Positions 18,101 to 26,152 of a stretch of DNA of 64,000 bases are shown here, in pieces (within the stretch, counting starts at the first letter, position 1; each line of letters begins with the position of its first letter). Made by a program: the position numbers and the translations under genes. The notes under the pieces are model-generated. The model was not told the origin of the DNA. It saw nothing but the letters and a program-made list of their open reading frames with translations, and searched no databases. Origin of the DNA: a virus; IMG/VR virus record IMGVR_UViG_3300029267_004887, positions 78,255 to 142,254 of that record. One strand, written 5' to 3'.

Positions 18101-18498
18101 GAAATTGTGATGGGTGCACGGCGTGTTGTACGTCGTTGGCAGTACCTGAATACGATAAAAAGACTAACGATGCGTGTGAGCATATTTGCATTGGGTGCAA
18201 TATATACGCAGAGCGTCCCGAGAGTTGTCGTACTTTTCGTTGCACTTGGTTGAGTGAGGGCACTGGGTTTAAGGAATTGAGTATGCGTCCAGATCGGTGT
18301 GGTGTGGTAGCTGCGGGGGGGCCGACAGATCACGGTATTGGGATGTATTTTTACGAGGTGTGGGAAGGTGCGATTGAAGAGGAGCGTATTCAGTTGATTA
18401 TCGAGAAATACAATGTGAAATTTCCTGTTTTACTGATTCCTCATAAGGGGAACAAGGGACGATTATTTGCTGTTGGGGAGACCGGGCAATGCAATTAA
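18097..18498 (+). CDS. YkgJ-like cysteine-cluster protein, second copy
   Basis: 133 residues, with CDGCTACC near the start, CEHICIGCNIYAERPESCRTF, CTWL and RPDRCGV. It is a clear paralogue of the product at 14686, sharing the long run from SMRPDRCGVVAA to the C-terminal GNKGR/GNRGG. The YkgJ cluster probably binds a metal ion. It overlaps the preceding stop by 4 nt (ATGA) and the next start by 10 nt. Both copies are wired into fibre-gene operons, so they may act on, or together with, the fibres. Confidence 0.75.
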   Translation: MRNCDGCTACCTSLAVPEYDKKTNDACEHICIGCNIYAERPESCRTFRCTWLSEGTGFKELSMRPDRCGVVAAGGPTDHGIGMYFYEVWEGAIEEERIQLIIEKYNVKFPVLLIPHKGNKGRLFAVGETGQCN

Positions 18499-19499
18499 CA
18501 GAACCAAAAATTACTCGTGCTCTAGATAACACTCCGCTTACGGCTGATCGTCTTTTAAGGCTTGGGCAACAATCATTCAAGCGTACCGATAACGGTACTG
18601 AACCCATGAACGTAAACGGCATTCCTGTTGGGACAGTGACGAATATTTGGGATGGTGATGGGAGTTACTGGACGGTAAGCGGTACAGGTTCTGCGACGAC
18701 AGGATCAGCACATGCTGGCACGTATGGTTGGGATTCTGGAGTTGCGGGTAAAGACGTCACTACGGTGTTTGATAACGGGTCCATGATCGACGTTGGTGGA
18801 AGTTATAACAGCTTGAAATTTTGGTTGAATACAAAAGCGTTTCCAAGTGGTTCAAAGTTGTTGGTTACTTGGCTGAATGCGAGTGATAGTAGGGTGGGCA
18901 GCGAGCTTGATGTCGATGCTTACATTACGAGTTATGATATTGATATTTGGCAGCAGGTGGTGATTCCGATTTCTGATTTTGGGCTTAGTGGTAACATTCA
19001 AAAGTTGGAGTTAAAGTACAAAAAGGAAGCAGGGCAACAATTTTGGTTTGACGAATTTGGTTTGTATCCGGCTGGTGGTGGAGGGCCTTACATATTTCAA
19101 GTTGTGGCACCTGATGCGAGCACGGTTTATCATATTTCGATGTTGGTGTTGATGATCTCAGAGGTAGAGACCGGGTGGGATGACGATACGTTTACAAATA
19201 TCACAGCGTTGACAAATGGTTTATTGTTACGACAGCGGGATACCGAGTTGGAAGAAGACAATATCTTGTGGAGTTTCAATTCTAGAGACAACATCGATTT
19301 ATTTGGAAGGTATCATCCGCAGGAGAATTTCATTTTCAATAACGGCAAAATGATGGTTGGTTTCATGGTCAAGCCTGGTAAGGCGTCTATAGAGATCACC
19401 GATACGCAGGTTTTGGAATTTGTTGTGCGGGATGATTTGTCGAGCATTGACAACATTCGGGCGTATGCTCATTACGGGGTGGAGGTGATAGGTGGTTGA
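18489..19499 (+). CDS. Appendage protein with CBM-like middle
   Basis: 336 residues. Residues about 50-195 (WTVSGTGSATTGSAHAGTYG...SLKFWLNTKAFPSG...WQQVVIPISDFGLSG...QQFWFDEFGLYP) follow the pattern of carbohydrate-binding-module beta sandwiches: a GSYNSLKFW strand, a WQQVVIPIS strand and a final FDEFGLYP. The C-terminal 120 residues match the C-terminal domain of the 539-residue protein. It is therefore probably a modular receptor-binding or decoration protein. No catalytic residues are seen. Confidence 0.65.
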   Translation: MQLTEPKITRALDNTPLTADRLLRLGQQSFKRTDNGTEPMNVNGIPVGTVTNIWDGDGSYWTVSGTGSATTGSAHAGTYGWDSGVAGKDVTTVFDNGSMIDVGGSYNSLKFWLNTKAFPSGSKLLVTWLNASDSRVGSELDVDAYITSYDIDIWQQVVIPISDFGLSGNIQKLELKYKKEAGQQFWFDEFGLYPAGGGGPYIFQVVAPDASTVYHISMLVLMISEVETGWDDDTFTNITALTNGLLLRQRDTELEEDNILWSFNSRDNIDLFGRYHPQENFIFNNGKMMVGFMVKPGKASIEITDTQVLEFVVRDDLSSIDNIRAYAHYGVEVIGG

Positions 19500-20217
19500 T
19501 TTACGTAGAGCGCCGGTAGGAGAAGACAACAGACCGTATTATGCGCCAAACATGTTTCCGTCGGGGCACCTGACACAGTTTACTGGGATATATGACGACG
19601 TGGAAAACGGTGTAGAGAGCGGCGGTGATTTGATCGGTATTTCGTCATCGGAAACAGAGGAAGCGTCTCAGACGATCAGGTTTATTAGGCAATTTTACCT
19701 CGGTGGTGGGGCTGCTGTTTGGAAAGGGGCGGTGTTTGGTGATTGGGTTAGCTTGGCTCTTTTTGGTCCTGCTACGGCTGGTACGAGTAATGAAGGTGCG
19801 GGTGTTTATGACAAATATCCTATTGGTGCTGGCATGAACATGTACATCCCAAATGCTACTCAGACTGGCGATTGGGACTTGAATTTATCGGAAAAGCTGA
19901 ACGAGAATGTGAGTTTTACCAAGGTTGTACCGATACCGGCTACTGCTCAGGATGGTTTTTTCAATTACGACAAAAGCACAGGTGTTGTTACGTTGAATCC
20001 GACACAGACTGGTAAGTACAATCTGTTTGACTTCAAGGTGCCACTTCATGTTTTTGTAAATAAGGTGGTTCTTGTTGGAGACAGTGTAGAGTTGTTTACA
20101 GTACCAGCAATCAAGCCATATTTATGTTTGCCGCACTGGGAAATAAAGCTGACTGTTTACAATTCTACGGCGAAAAGTTTGGAATTGGGAGCTACGCTTT
20201 ACAGGGGGGTGGGATGA
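19492..20217 (+). CDS. Beta-rich appendage protein
   Basis: 241 residues from a GTG start that overlaps the previous gene. It begins DLRRAPVGEDNRPYYAPNMF and ends HWEIKLTVYNSTAKSLELGATLYRG, giving strand-rich ends around a Gly/Thr-rich middle (NPTQTGKYNLFDFKVPLHVFV). It is followed by a 4-nt overlap with an NlpC/P60-like gene. The family is not recognised; a virion component is likely by context. Confidence 0.55.
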   Translation: MVDLRRAPVGEDNRPYYAPNMFPSGHLTQFTGIYDDVENGVESGGDLIGISSSETEEASQTIRFIRQFYLGGGAAVWKGAVFGDWVSLALFGPATAGTSNEGAGVYDKYPIGAGMNMYIPNATQTGDWDLNLSEKLNENVSFTKVVPIPATAQDGFFNYDKSTGVVTLNPTQTGKYNLFDFKVPLHVFVNKVVLVGDSVELFTVPAIKPYLCLPHWEIKLTVYNSTAKSLELGATLYRGVG

Positions 20218-20732
20218 TACGGGACGTCCGCATTGTGTTCACAGCTCCCACCAAGTTGTCGAGTCGTATAGTTCAATACGTCACACGTTCACATGTGAGT
20301 CATGTGTATATCGAGTATCCCTCTGATTTATGGGGAGGGCGTTGGGCGGCTGAGGCAACGAGAGAGAACGGTGTGAGGAAGGTCGTGGCCAGGAAGGCTC
20401 GGCATGATGTCTGTGCTGAATTTTATTGTAAGTTCGACACACAAGCCGGTCTGGCGGCTGTGTCTAAATACCTGGGGGAAGATTACGATTATTTTGGTGT
20501 AGGTTTTTTTGGGCTGGTTATTTACGTCAAGCGGTGGTTTTCGGCTAAATTGAAACATCCTTTGCGGTCGTCAAAATCTCAATTTTGTTCTGAGTTTGTG
20601 GCCCGATTTTTCAAAGGATCGCACCTGGCCGGTGCAGAGGGCTGGGATCCGGAGTTGTCGTCACCGGAGAGGTTGTATCGATTTTGCGAGAAGGATACAG
20701 GTAACTTTCAACGAGTTTGGAGTAGTCCATGA
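20214..20732 (+). CDS. Permuted NlpC/P60 (YiiX-like) protein
   Basis: 172 residues from ATG 20214, which has a G-rich site and overlaps the preceding stop; upstream in-frame starts lie inside the previous gene. TRSHVSHVYIEY (His near residue 26) and SQFCSEFVARFF (Cys near 124) fit the permuted papain-like NlpC/P60 group, in which the His precedes the Cys in sequence order. EDYDYFGVGFFGL also fits. These proteins act as thiol hydrolases or amidases on peptide or lipid substrates. It may be a virion-associated or late lysis enzyme; substrate unknown. Confidence 0.65.
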   Translation: MIRDVRIVFTAPTKLSSRIVQYVTRSHVSHVYIEYPSDLWGGRWAAEATRENGVRKVVARKARHDVCAEFYCKFDTQAGLAAVSKYLGEDYDYFGVGFFGLVIYVKRWFSAKLKHPLRSSKSQFCSEFVARFFKGSHLAGAEGWDPELSSPERLYRFCEKDTGNFQRVWSSP

Positions 20733-21070
20733 GTTACAAGGGGTTCAGGTGGGAGAACGATATTTGGTGGTGGGAGATGATCCGTTGTGACGAGTGGGGG
20801 TTGCCAGCTCGTTTGAATTTTGTCGTACCTGATAAGCTGGCGCATTTTCTTTGTGTATTCGGTTTATGTTGGTTGTTTTCAAATTGGCTTAACCGACATT
20901 GGGCCTTAGCCATCTCGTGGTCGCTTATGATGATACCGTGGGAGATTGTATGGGATGGCATGTTTCGAGGAGGAGCGTCATGGAGAGACATGGTAGCCAA
21001 CACTTTGGGAGGGTTACTCTGTTGGTGGTGGTTGGGGAGTGAAAAGATTGGTCAGTTGCCGAATGTCTAA
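20729..21070 (+). CDS. VanZ/YfiM-like membrane protein
   Basis: 113 residues with three hydrophobic segments (HFLCVFGLCWLFSNWL, WALAISWSLMMIPWEIVW and VANTLGGLLCWWWL). The DKLAHF and DMVANTLGG motifs match the small VanZ/YfiM group of integral membrane proteins. It overlaps the NlpC/P60-like gene by 4 nt, so the two probably act together at the cell envelope. Trp content is unusually high (13 Trp). Function is unknown; a lysis accessory role is possible. Confidence 0.55.
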   Translation: MSYKGFRWENDIWWWEMIRCDEWGLPARLNFVVPDKLAHFLCVFGLCWLFSNWLNRHWALAISWSLMMIPWEIVWDGMFRGGASWRDMVANTLGGLLCWWWLGSEKIGQLPNV

Positions 21071-21099
21071 TGTCTAAAAAAATGTCTAAAAATGTCTAA
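21063..21099. repeat. Four ATGTCTAA octamers
   Basis: Four copies of ATGTCTAA start at 21063, 21070, 21082 and 21092, the first overlapping the stop of the preceding gene. The 150-nt gap to the next gene also has a TTGTCT...TTATGG promoter-like pair. Purpose unknown. Confidence 0.6.
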
Positions 21100-21221
21100 G
21101 TTTTGGCATCGTGTTGGTGCTATTTCGTCCTAAAAACTAGCGATAGCTTTAGTCAGAGTGTTGTCTTGTGATACCGTGGTGTTATGGATCACGAACAACT
21201 TAGATAAGGAGAATAGGGTCG

Positions 21222-21743
21222 ATGACTGGCAAGCGAAGGAGGGGGGAGGAAAATCGTGTTACAAATCGTATTGCGGGTATCAGTGAGTCGATAGATGTCA
21301 ATAAGCTCGTGTGGGATGAGTTGACAAAAAAAGCGAATATCGAGTGGGTCAAATCGGAACTCCACAGCATAAGAGAAATTCAGCGTGCTTCTATCAAGGC
21401 TCAAGACGAGACGAAGAGGAAGGTTAGTAACGTGCCTAAACCAGCTCAGGTAGGCTCGATCAAAGAGCAGCAACGCGAATTGCGAGAAGAATTGAGCGCC
21501 ATTCGAAAGTCTGTCCAAGGGTGGTCGAGTTCTTTCCGTAGGATAGTGATAGAAGTTTTCATTTTTGTCATAGCGGTAGGAGGAGCGGCTATTTGGCAGT
21601 ATTCGTCGATAAACGAAAGAGCTGTAGCTGCTCACAAATCAATCGAAGAAATATCAGAGATTATAAAAGACATACAATTGACACAATCTCACTTGGAGAA
21701 GAAATTTGAACTGATTTTATTGGCAAAAACAAAGAAAGAATAA
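21222..21743 (+). CDS. Coiled-coil single-pass membrane protein
   Basis: 173 residues. Two coiled-coil regions (about 20-60 and 75-105) flank a membrane segment at 110-126 (IVIEVFIFVIAVGGAAIW), and a third helix (EEISEIIKDIQLTQSHLEKKFELI) follows it. The start is ATG after AAGGAG. It begins a new transcription stretch after a 150-nt gap. Topology fits a membrane-anchored assembly or lysis component. No family is recognised. Confidence 0.6.
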   Translation: MTGKRRRGEENRVTNRIAGISESIDVNKLVWDELTKKANIEWVKSELHSIREIQRASIKAQDETKRKVSNVPKPAQVGSIKEQQRELREELSAIRKSVQGWSSSFRRIVIEVFIFVIAVGGAAIWQYSSINERAVAAHKSIEEISEIIKDIQLTQSHLEKKFELILLAKTKKE

Positions 21744-21794
21744 TTTTGGGGCTGGAGGTTTGATGTTGAATTCTGGGGACAGCGAGGCGAAAGT

Positions 21795-22031
21795 GTGGAA
21801 CATTCAAATAGTTATTACCGTGCCTGCAACTTTCTCATTACGGCACTTGGAGAAGTTGATATGTGGGTAGAGTCGATGGAAGCTGTTATAGTAAAATTGG
21901 ATGAGGTAGACGAGGAGGAGAGAGAACTTTTGGTGGAATACATCAAGGATGAGATAAAGAGGTTGGATAATCGTTTTGGCAAGGTGAAGAAAGATTTTCT
22001 GTCTCGGCTAAACGGGAAATCTGATATTTAA
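21795..22031 (+). CDS. Small acidic helical protein
   Basis: 78 residues from GTG with GAGG 7 nt upstream. Mostly acidic helix (DEVDEEERELLVEYIKDEIKRLDN). A 36-codon ORF (ATG 21762) overlaps it in another frame but looks less protein-like. Function unknown. Confidence 0.5.
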   Translation: MEHSNSYYRACNFLITALGEVDMWVESMEAVIVKLDEVDEEERELLVEYIKDEIKRLDNRFGKVKKDFLSRLNGKSDI

Positions 22032-22043
22032 CAGGGGAGCCAA

Positions 22044-22574
22044 ATGAGCAGAGTAGTTACATCAGGTGCGGTGATCAAAGATTTGTTTCCATTGTTTGAC
22101 ATGGATGGATATTCCTTGAAAAGTGGCGAGACAACTTTTACTACGAGATTATGGAAAGACGCCGTGGCTTCGGCTGTTTCTGTCACTGTTACAGAGATAG
22201 GTACATCGGGTGTTTACGAGGTATCTTTCACGCCGGATGACGTTGGTGTTTGGAATGTGCAAGTATTGGCTGATTACAACAAGGAAACATGGGGCAACGA
22301 GTATGTTGCTTCGACATCTGATACTCAGGGAATGGTAGAGAAACTTAATCGGCTGTTGGGGCTCAGTCATGAGAACATATTTATCGACAACACTAGTTAC
22401 GATGCAGATTTGCAACTTGTCTCAGCTCGTGTCCGGTTGTTTGATTCTAAGGTGAATTGTGATGCAGCAACCGATGGTGGCAGCGAGACGACAGGTTTGA
22501 TTGCGACTTATCAGCTGACGACGACTTGGGAAGGTTTGAATCAGTTTGGTGTGTACAAGCAAACGCGGGAGTAA
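22044..22574 (+). CDS. Ig-like virion protein
   Basis: 176 residues. The first 90 read as beta strands in an Ig-like order (LFPLFDMDGYSLKSG...SVTVTEIGTSGVYEVSFTPDDVGVWNVQVLAD). The motif T-E-I-G-x-S/T-G-x-Y-x-x-x-F-T-P-D-x-x-G-x-W recurs in small phage virion proteins. The C-terminal part holds LFDSKVNCDAATDGGSETTG and WEGLNQFGVYKQ. The ATG has AGGGGAG upstream. A baseplate or appendage component is likely. Confidence 0.6.
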   Translation: MSRVVTSGAVIKDLFPLFDMDGYSLKSGETTFTTRLWKDAVASAVSVTVTEIGTSGVYEVSFTPDDVGVWNVQVLADYNKETWGNEYVASTSDTQGMVEKLNRLLGLSHENIFIDNTSYDADLQLVSARVRLFDSKVNCDAATDGGSETTGLIATYQLTTTWEGLNQFGVYKQTRE

Positions 22575-22576
22575 AT

Positions 22577-22831
22577 ATGTCCATTGCGTTGGCGACAAAA
22601 GGTCGATTATGGCCAGCAGGTGGTACCATAATCATACGAGAGCAGTTTGTAGACATCACGGCAAGCATTGTAGATCCTTTGGAGGTGACAGTCGACATGG
22701 AGGAATCCGTGTCAGTGGTGTCCGAGGTGGAGGAGAGCCCATTAATTTCTGCCACGGTTGAGGTGGAAGATACTGTTTCTGATGATGTTGAAATAGACAC
22801 GGACATCAATGGTACAGTAGAGGAGTGTTGA
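22577..22831 (+). CDS. Small acidic protein
   Basis: 84 residues from ATG 22577, with GGGAG just upstream and only 2 nt after the previous stop. An N-terminal strand region (LATKGRLWPAGGTIIIREQF) is followed by a very acidic Val/Glu/Asp tail (VDMEESVSVVSEVEES). It is part of the same small-protein operon and has no recognised family. Confidence 0.55.
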   Translation: MSIALATKGRLWPAGGTIIIREQFVDITASIVDPLEVTVDMEESVSVVSEVEESPLISATVEVEDTVSDDVEIDTDINGTVEEC

Positions 22832-22832
22832 T

Positions 22833-23219
22833 ATGGTTGATTGTACGGCATGTAGTCAGGATATAGACGTTGAGAAAAAGAGGGACAAGACTGTCCGAGT
22901 AACGCTGACAACAAACAGTGCTGCGTTGGATATAACAGGTGCTTCTATTTGGTTTTCTGTAAAAAGTCATCTTGATGACGACGATACAGATGCTTTGATT
23001 ACGAAGAAGAATTTGGCAGCTGGAGGCGATGATTCTCAAGCTAGGGTTATTGATGGGGCAGGTGGTATTTTGGAGATTTACATTTTACCAGCGGATACGG
23101 AGAGTTTTGATGCTGGTGATTACTGGTACGATGTTGTTGTTGAGACGACAGTACCTCGTAAACTCCAAGCAGTAGCTCCTTCAAGGTTCAGTGTTCGTCA
23201 GCCGGTTACGCTGACGTAG
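22833..23219 (+). CDS. BppU-like Ig-fold protein
   Basis: 128 residues. The pattern DKTVRVTLTTNSAALDITGASIWFSVKS...DALITKKNLAAGG...ILEIYILPADTESFDAGDYWYDVVVE follows the N-terminal Ig-like fold of phage baseplate upper proteins: a GASIWFxVK strand, a short acidic loop and a P-A-D-T-x-x-F-D-A-G-x-Y-x-Y-D element. A CTAC pair lies at residues 4-7. It is most likely a baseplate or fibre attachment component. The ATG follows GAGGAG-type purines. Confidence 0.65.
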   Translation: MVDCTACSQDIDVEKKRDKTVRVTLTTNSAALDITGASIWFSVKSHLDDDDTDALITKKNLAAGGDDSQARVIDGAGGILEIYILPADTESFDAGDYWYDVVVETTVPRKLQAVAPSRFSVRQPVTLT

Positions 23220-23227
23220 GAGGTGAG

Positions 23228-23722
23228 ATGCGATATTTGATGGTGGCAATGTTTTTGATGATCGGATGTACCAAGGATTCTAAACCAGAAATAGTTTATC
23301 CAGATCGGTTGCCCATATCGGAGCAAGCCAAGGAGTTGACTGCTTTACCGTCGTATAGCAATCCGGAGAGCAAGGGGCTAGCTGCTCCGTTGTCGAAGGA
23401 TGAGGTAGCTCCGTTTGATGGGGTGATATTGGACGAAGAGAAAGCCATGGCTGTGATGGATTTGAGAGCGGCGTATGACGAAGTATATTCGCTGGCTTCA
23501 TCTGATAGAAAATATTTATTATCGGTGATAGAAATCCAAGAGAGAGAGTTGCACAGGGGGGATCAGGTAATAAGGCAGCGCGAAGAACAGTTGTGGGAGA
23601 TTCAGAATAGTTGGTGGGAGAGAAACAAGATCACGGCAAGTGTAATGCTGGGATTGGTGCTAGGGGTTGGGCTTGCCGTGGCAACTGGTAAGGTCTGGGC
23701 TCTAGTGGATGAGAAGGAGTGA
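23228..23722 (+). CDS. Candidate unimolecular spanin lipoprotein
   Basis: 164 residues. The N-terminus (MRYLMVAMFLMIGCTKD) is a short lipoprotein signal with Cys 14 as the acylation site. The C-terminus has a membrane segment (ITASVMLGLVLGVGLAVATGK, about 136-156) followed by a short acidic tail. Between them lies a helical, coiled-coil-like stretch (ASSDRKYLLSVIEIQERELHRGDQVIRQREEQLWEIQ). An outer-membrane lipid anchor plus an inner-membrane anchor in one chain is the topology of u-spanins, which fuse inner and outer membranes at lysis. The family itself is not recognised by sequence. Confidence 0.55.
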   Translation: MRYLMVAMFLMIGCTKDSKPEIVYPDRLPISEQAKELTALPSYSNPESKGLAAPLSKDEVAPFDGVILDEEKAMAVMDLRAAYDEVYSLASSDRKYLLSVIEIQERELHRGDQVIRQREEQLWEIQNSWWERNKITASVMLGLVLGVGLAVATGKVWALVDEKE

Positions 23723-23726
23723 AAAG

Positions 23727-24299
23727 ATGTCATTTGATGAACCTGTAAATTTTGGAAAGATTTCGGCCAGTAAGGTAACAGCTATCATCGGTGCTCTTGC
23801 AGCGTTTATGGCAGCGGCTATGCCGGGTGTTATTGCCATGGTGGATAAGACTGGCGACATCGCTCAGGAGAAGGCTCAGAAGTCTGAGGAGAAGACGGTG
23901 TTGGCTTACGAGTTGTTGAGATCTCGTTTGGATAATATTCAGATACAGTTGAACGATTTGAAAGATCGGGACATAGCTCAGAACAATTTACTTTCTCAAA
24001 TGTTGTTAGAGCGAGCGGCACAGTTGAAGTCAGAAACTAGTCAGCAAAGACGACGTAGGGAGAGAGCCAGGGCTGCTAGATCTACGCTTTCGTCGACGAG
24101 GGGCTTTGCAGGCTCAGGAGGGGGAGGTGGCGCTCCTGCGAACAGTGCCCTAGATGTGAGCCTTGACGAGCCAGAGAAGGCGGCTGGTAAGCTGCAACAG
24201 CAAATCCAAGAACAGGCTCAGGAGCCGGATTACTTACAACAGGCTCAATTACCTAAAGATTTGGAAAGAGAATGGGTCAAAAGCAAGAGCAAAAAATGA
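23727..24299 (+). CDS. Membrane-anchored coiled-coil protein
   Basis: 190 residues from ATG 23727 (AAGGAG upstream). A hydrophobic segment ITAIIGALAAFMAAAMPGVIAMV-like stretch lies at about 14-35, followed by a helical region (KSEEKTVLAYELLRSRLDNIQIQLNDLKD), a very basic run (QQRRRRERARAARS) and a Gly-rich linker. It overlaps both the spanin candidate region and the next gene closely. A role in lysis or virion assembly is possible; no family recognised. Confidence 0.55.
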   Translation: MSFDEPVNFGKISASKVTAIIGALAAFMAAAMPGVIAMVDKTGDIAQEKAQKSEEKTVLAYELLRSRLDNIQIQLNDLKDRDIAQNNLLSQMLLERAAQLKSETSQQRRRRERARAARSTLSSTRGFAGSGGGGGAPANSALDVSLDEPEKAAGKLQQQIQEQAQEPDYLQQAQLPKDLEREWVKSKSKK

Positions 24300-24877
24300 G
24301 TTTGAGACGACGTCAGTATCTGGCTGAAGGCGATTATTACTCTTTGAAGTCAGGGATGAAGATCAAGGAAATTGCCAAGCGCTGGCAGGATAGCTGGGAA
24401 AAAGCGTATGACGACAGTATGCCGGTGTTGTTTCCAGCCAAGGAAGTATGGCCGTATCGAGAGTATACTTGGACACGAGTGTCATCTCGTCCGGGGTTTG
24501 CGTGTGTTAAAAATAAATCTGTACAGTTGAGTGGTGAGTTGAAGTGGGATGCGATCAAGGAAGATATGCAGAAGTATGGTTGGAACAAGAGAGAGCCGTT
24601 GATATTGAACATTGGTCAAAAAGGTGGGATCAAGGTTGGGGAAGGTAATCATCGGCTGGCTATTGCCAGGGAGCTGAGTATCAAAAGTATTCCAGTTACT
24701 GTCATTTTCCAAGCGGGCAATGTAGTAAAGAGTAAACAGCCGGGGAAGTCCACGGTGAGCATCACCTCTCAAGCTGTAAAAAAAGTGACAAATCAGTATT
24801 CAAAATCTTCTAAAAAGATTTCTAAAAAAGAGCAAAAACAGATAGACGACATCATAGATTTGCTTTTCACACGCTAG
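24296..24877 (+). CDS. ParB/sulfiredoxin-fold domain protein
   Basis: 193 residues from ATG 24296 (ATGA overlap with the preceding stop; ATG 24272 is an in-frame alternative). The segment REPLILNIGQKGGIKVGEGNHRLAIARELSIKSIPVTVIF (about 100-140) carries the G-E/N-G-N-H-R-L-A-x-A-x-x-L-G/S-x-x-x-I-P-V core of ParB-like nuclease/sulfiredoxin domains. The C-terminal tail is Lys-rich (KSSKKISKKEQKQ). Related phage proteins may hydrolyse nucleotides or process nucleic acids; here the activity is not proven. A short hairpin with six T follows near 24895-24916. Confidence 0.65.
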   Translation: MSLRRRQYLAEGDYYSLKSGMKIKEIAKRWQDSWEKAYDDSMPVLFPAKEVWPYREYTWTRVSSRPGFACVKNKSVQLSGELKWDAIKEDMQKYGWNKREPLILNIGQKGGIKVGEGNHRLAIARELSIKSIPVTVIFQAGNVVKSKQPGKSTVSITSQAVKKVTNQYSKSSKKISKKEQKQIDDIIDLLFTR

Positions 24878-25016
24878 TGTAGTTTCTTGAATCAACTGAA
24901 ATTTTGTTCATTTTTTGTTAAAAATATGTTATCGACTTATGTGGTGAATTCCTTGCAAGAGCAAGAGGAAAAGTTTGTCGATTGAATACAAAGTTGAAGA
25001 AAAATAGGAGGCAAAT

Positions 25017-25286
25017 ATGATTCCTAAATTGGTTAAGGATATTATCGACAAATATGTTCAAGACGGTACAGATGGTGGTGATTTTATAACAGCAATATTG
25101 GAGAACAATCTTAAGGAAACCTTTATCCGTGGGGATGATTTCAATTTGATGCATTTGAAAGATATTATGTCTTATGTCTACTGGGAGACACCTGCGAACT
25201 CGTGGGGATCCAGGGAACGGGTGAGGGAATGGCAAAGAAAAGGTGGGCTGATTGGTATCCAAGCAAAAGCAAACGATGTGACTTAG
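25017..25286 (+). CDS. Small protein, helical
   Basis: 89 residues with an excellent AGGAGG site. Sequence LVKDIIDKYVQDGTDGGDFITAILENNLKETFIRGDDFNLMHLKDIMSYVYWE is helical and resembles many small phage proteins of this layout, but no named family is recognised. It opens the small cluster leading to thymidylate kinase. Confidence 0.6.
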   Translation: MIPKLVKDIIDKYVQDGTDGGDFITAILENNLKETFIRGDDFNLMHLKDIMSYVYWETPANSWGSRERVREWQRKGGLIGIQAKANDVT

Positions 25287-25288
25287 TC

Positions 25289-25450
25289 ATGAGCTGGAAA
25301 GAATACTTTTGTTTTTTCGTAATTGTTCTTCTCACAGTGTTGTTTTGGTCTGGTTGTATGTTTTTCCTGGAAAGGGCTGCTGAAGAAAACAAAGTTGTAA
25401 AAGTGAAAATCGGGGGAGTTTTGCTGGTTGGTGAATTCAAAAAACAATAA
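25289..25450 (+). CDS. Small membrane protein
   Basis: 53 residues with one membrane segment (YFCFFVIVLLTVLFWSGCMFFL). An upstream in-frame ATG at 25229, with GAGGGA before it, would add 20 residues and overlap the previous gene by 58 nt; the start is undecided. The segment ends in SGC, weakly like a lipobox. Function unknown. Confidence 0.45.
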   Translation: MSWKEYFCFFVIVLLTVLFWSGCMFFLERAAEENKVVKVKIGGVLLVGEFKKQ

Positions 25451-25458
25451 AAGGAGAA

Positions 25459-26118
25459 ATGATGAATCGACATAAAGGTAAGCTTATTGTGTTCGAAGGA
25501 GCAGATGGTTCTGGCACGACGACACAGTCATACCGGATGACCAATAGGTTAGTTAATGAATACGGAGACAATAACGTATTGTTTACACGAGAACCCACTA
25601 ATGGATCGATTGGAGAATTACTAAGGAGATGTCTGAGTAAGAAATGTACAGACGTCAGCGGGAGAGCTATAGAAATGTTATTCAGAGCTGACAGAATCAG
25701 TCATGTAGAAAGAGTTGTCAGACCAGCTTTGGAAGAAGGAATGTTCGTTGTCTGTGACAGGTATTATCCGTCAACGTTGGTTTATCAAAGTGTTAAAAAT
25801 ACTTTGCAAGAATCGATAGAATCTATGTTCGACATTTATCATAGGATGTGTTCAGAGGACATGCTTTTATCGCCAGATATGGTGCTGTATTTGAGTACTG
25901 AGTTGTCAACCATGGTCAAGCGACGTCGTGAGCGTGGAACCGAGGAAGAGTTGTTCGAGAAGGAAGACTACCAGGAGAAGGTTGCCGAGTTGTATGAATA
26001 CTGGGTAAAGAGTGGGGTTTTTGCTGAATGTAAACGTGTGAGAGTAGATGGCAACCAGGGTATGGATAAAGTAGAGAAGGATTGCTGGGATCACGTCTGT
26101 GGAATTCTGTCCAAATAA
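25459..26118 (+). CDS. tmk: Thymidylate kinase
   Basis: 219 residues. The P-loop EGADGSGTTTQ (13-23) matches the dTMP-kinase signature, with FTREPTNG (about 51-58) and DRYYPSTLVYQ (about 104-114), all diagnostic of the family. A LID region RRRERGTEEELFEKEDYQ (about 155-172) also fits. The enzyme phosphorylates dTMP to dTDP for DNA synthesis. AAGGAG lies 7 nt before the ATG. It ends just before the long intergenic control region. Length is normal for the family. Confidence 0.9.
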   Translation: MMNRHKGKLIVFEGADGSGTTTQSYRMTNRLVNEYGDNNVLFTREPTNGSIGELLRRCLSKKCTDVSGRAIEMLFRADRISHVERVVRPALEEGMFVVCDRYYPSTLVYQSVKNTLQESIESMFDIYHRMCSEDMLLSPDMVLYLSTELSTMVKRRRERGTEEELFEKEDYQEKVAELYEYWVKSGVFAECKRVRVDGNQGMDKVEKDCWDHVCGILSK

Positions 26119-26152
26119 TCAAATCTGATTGAGATCAACTAGTCGATTTTGT

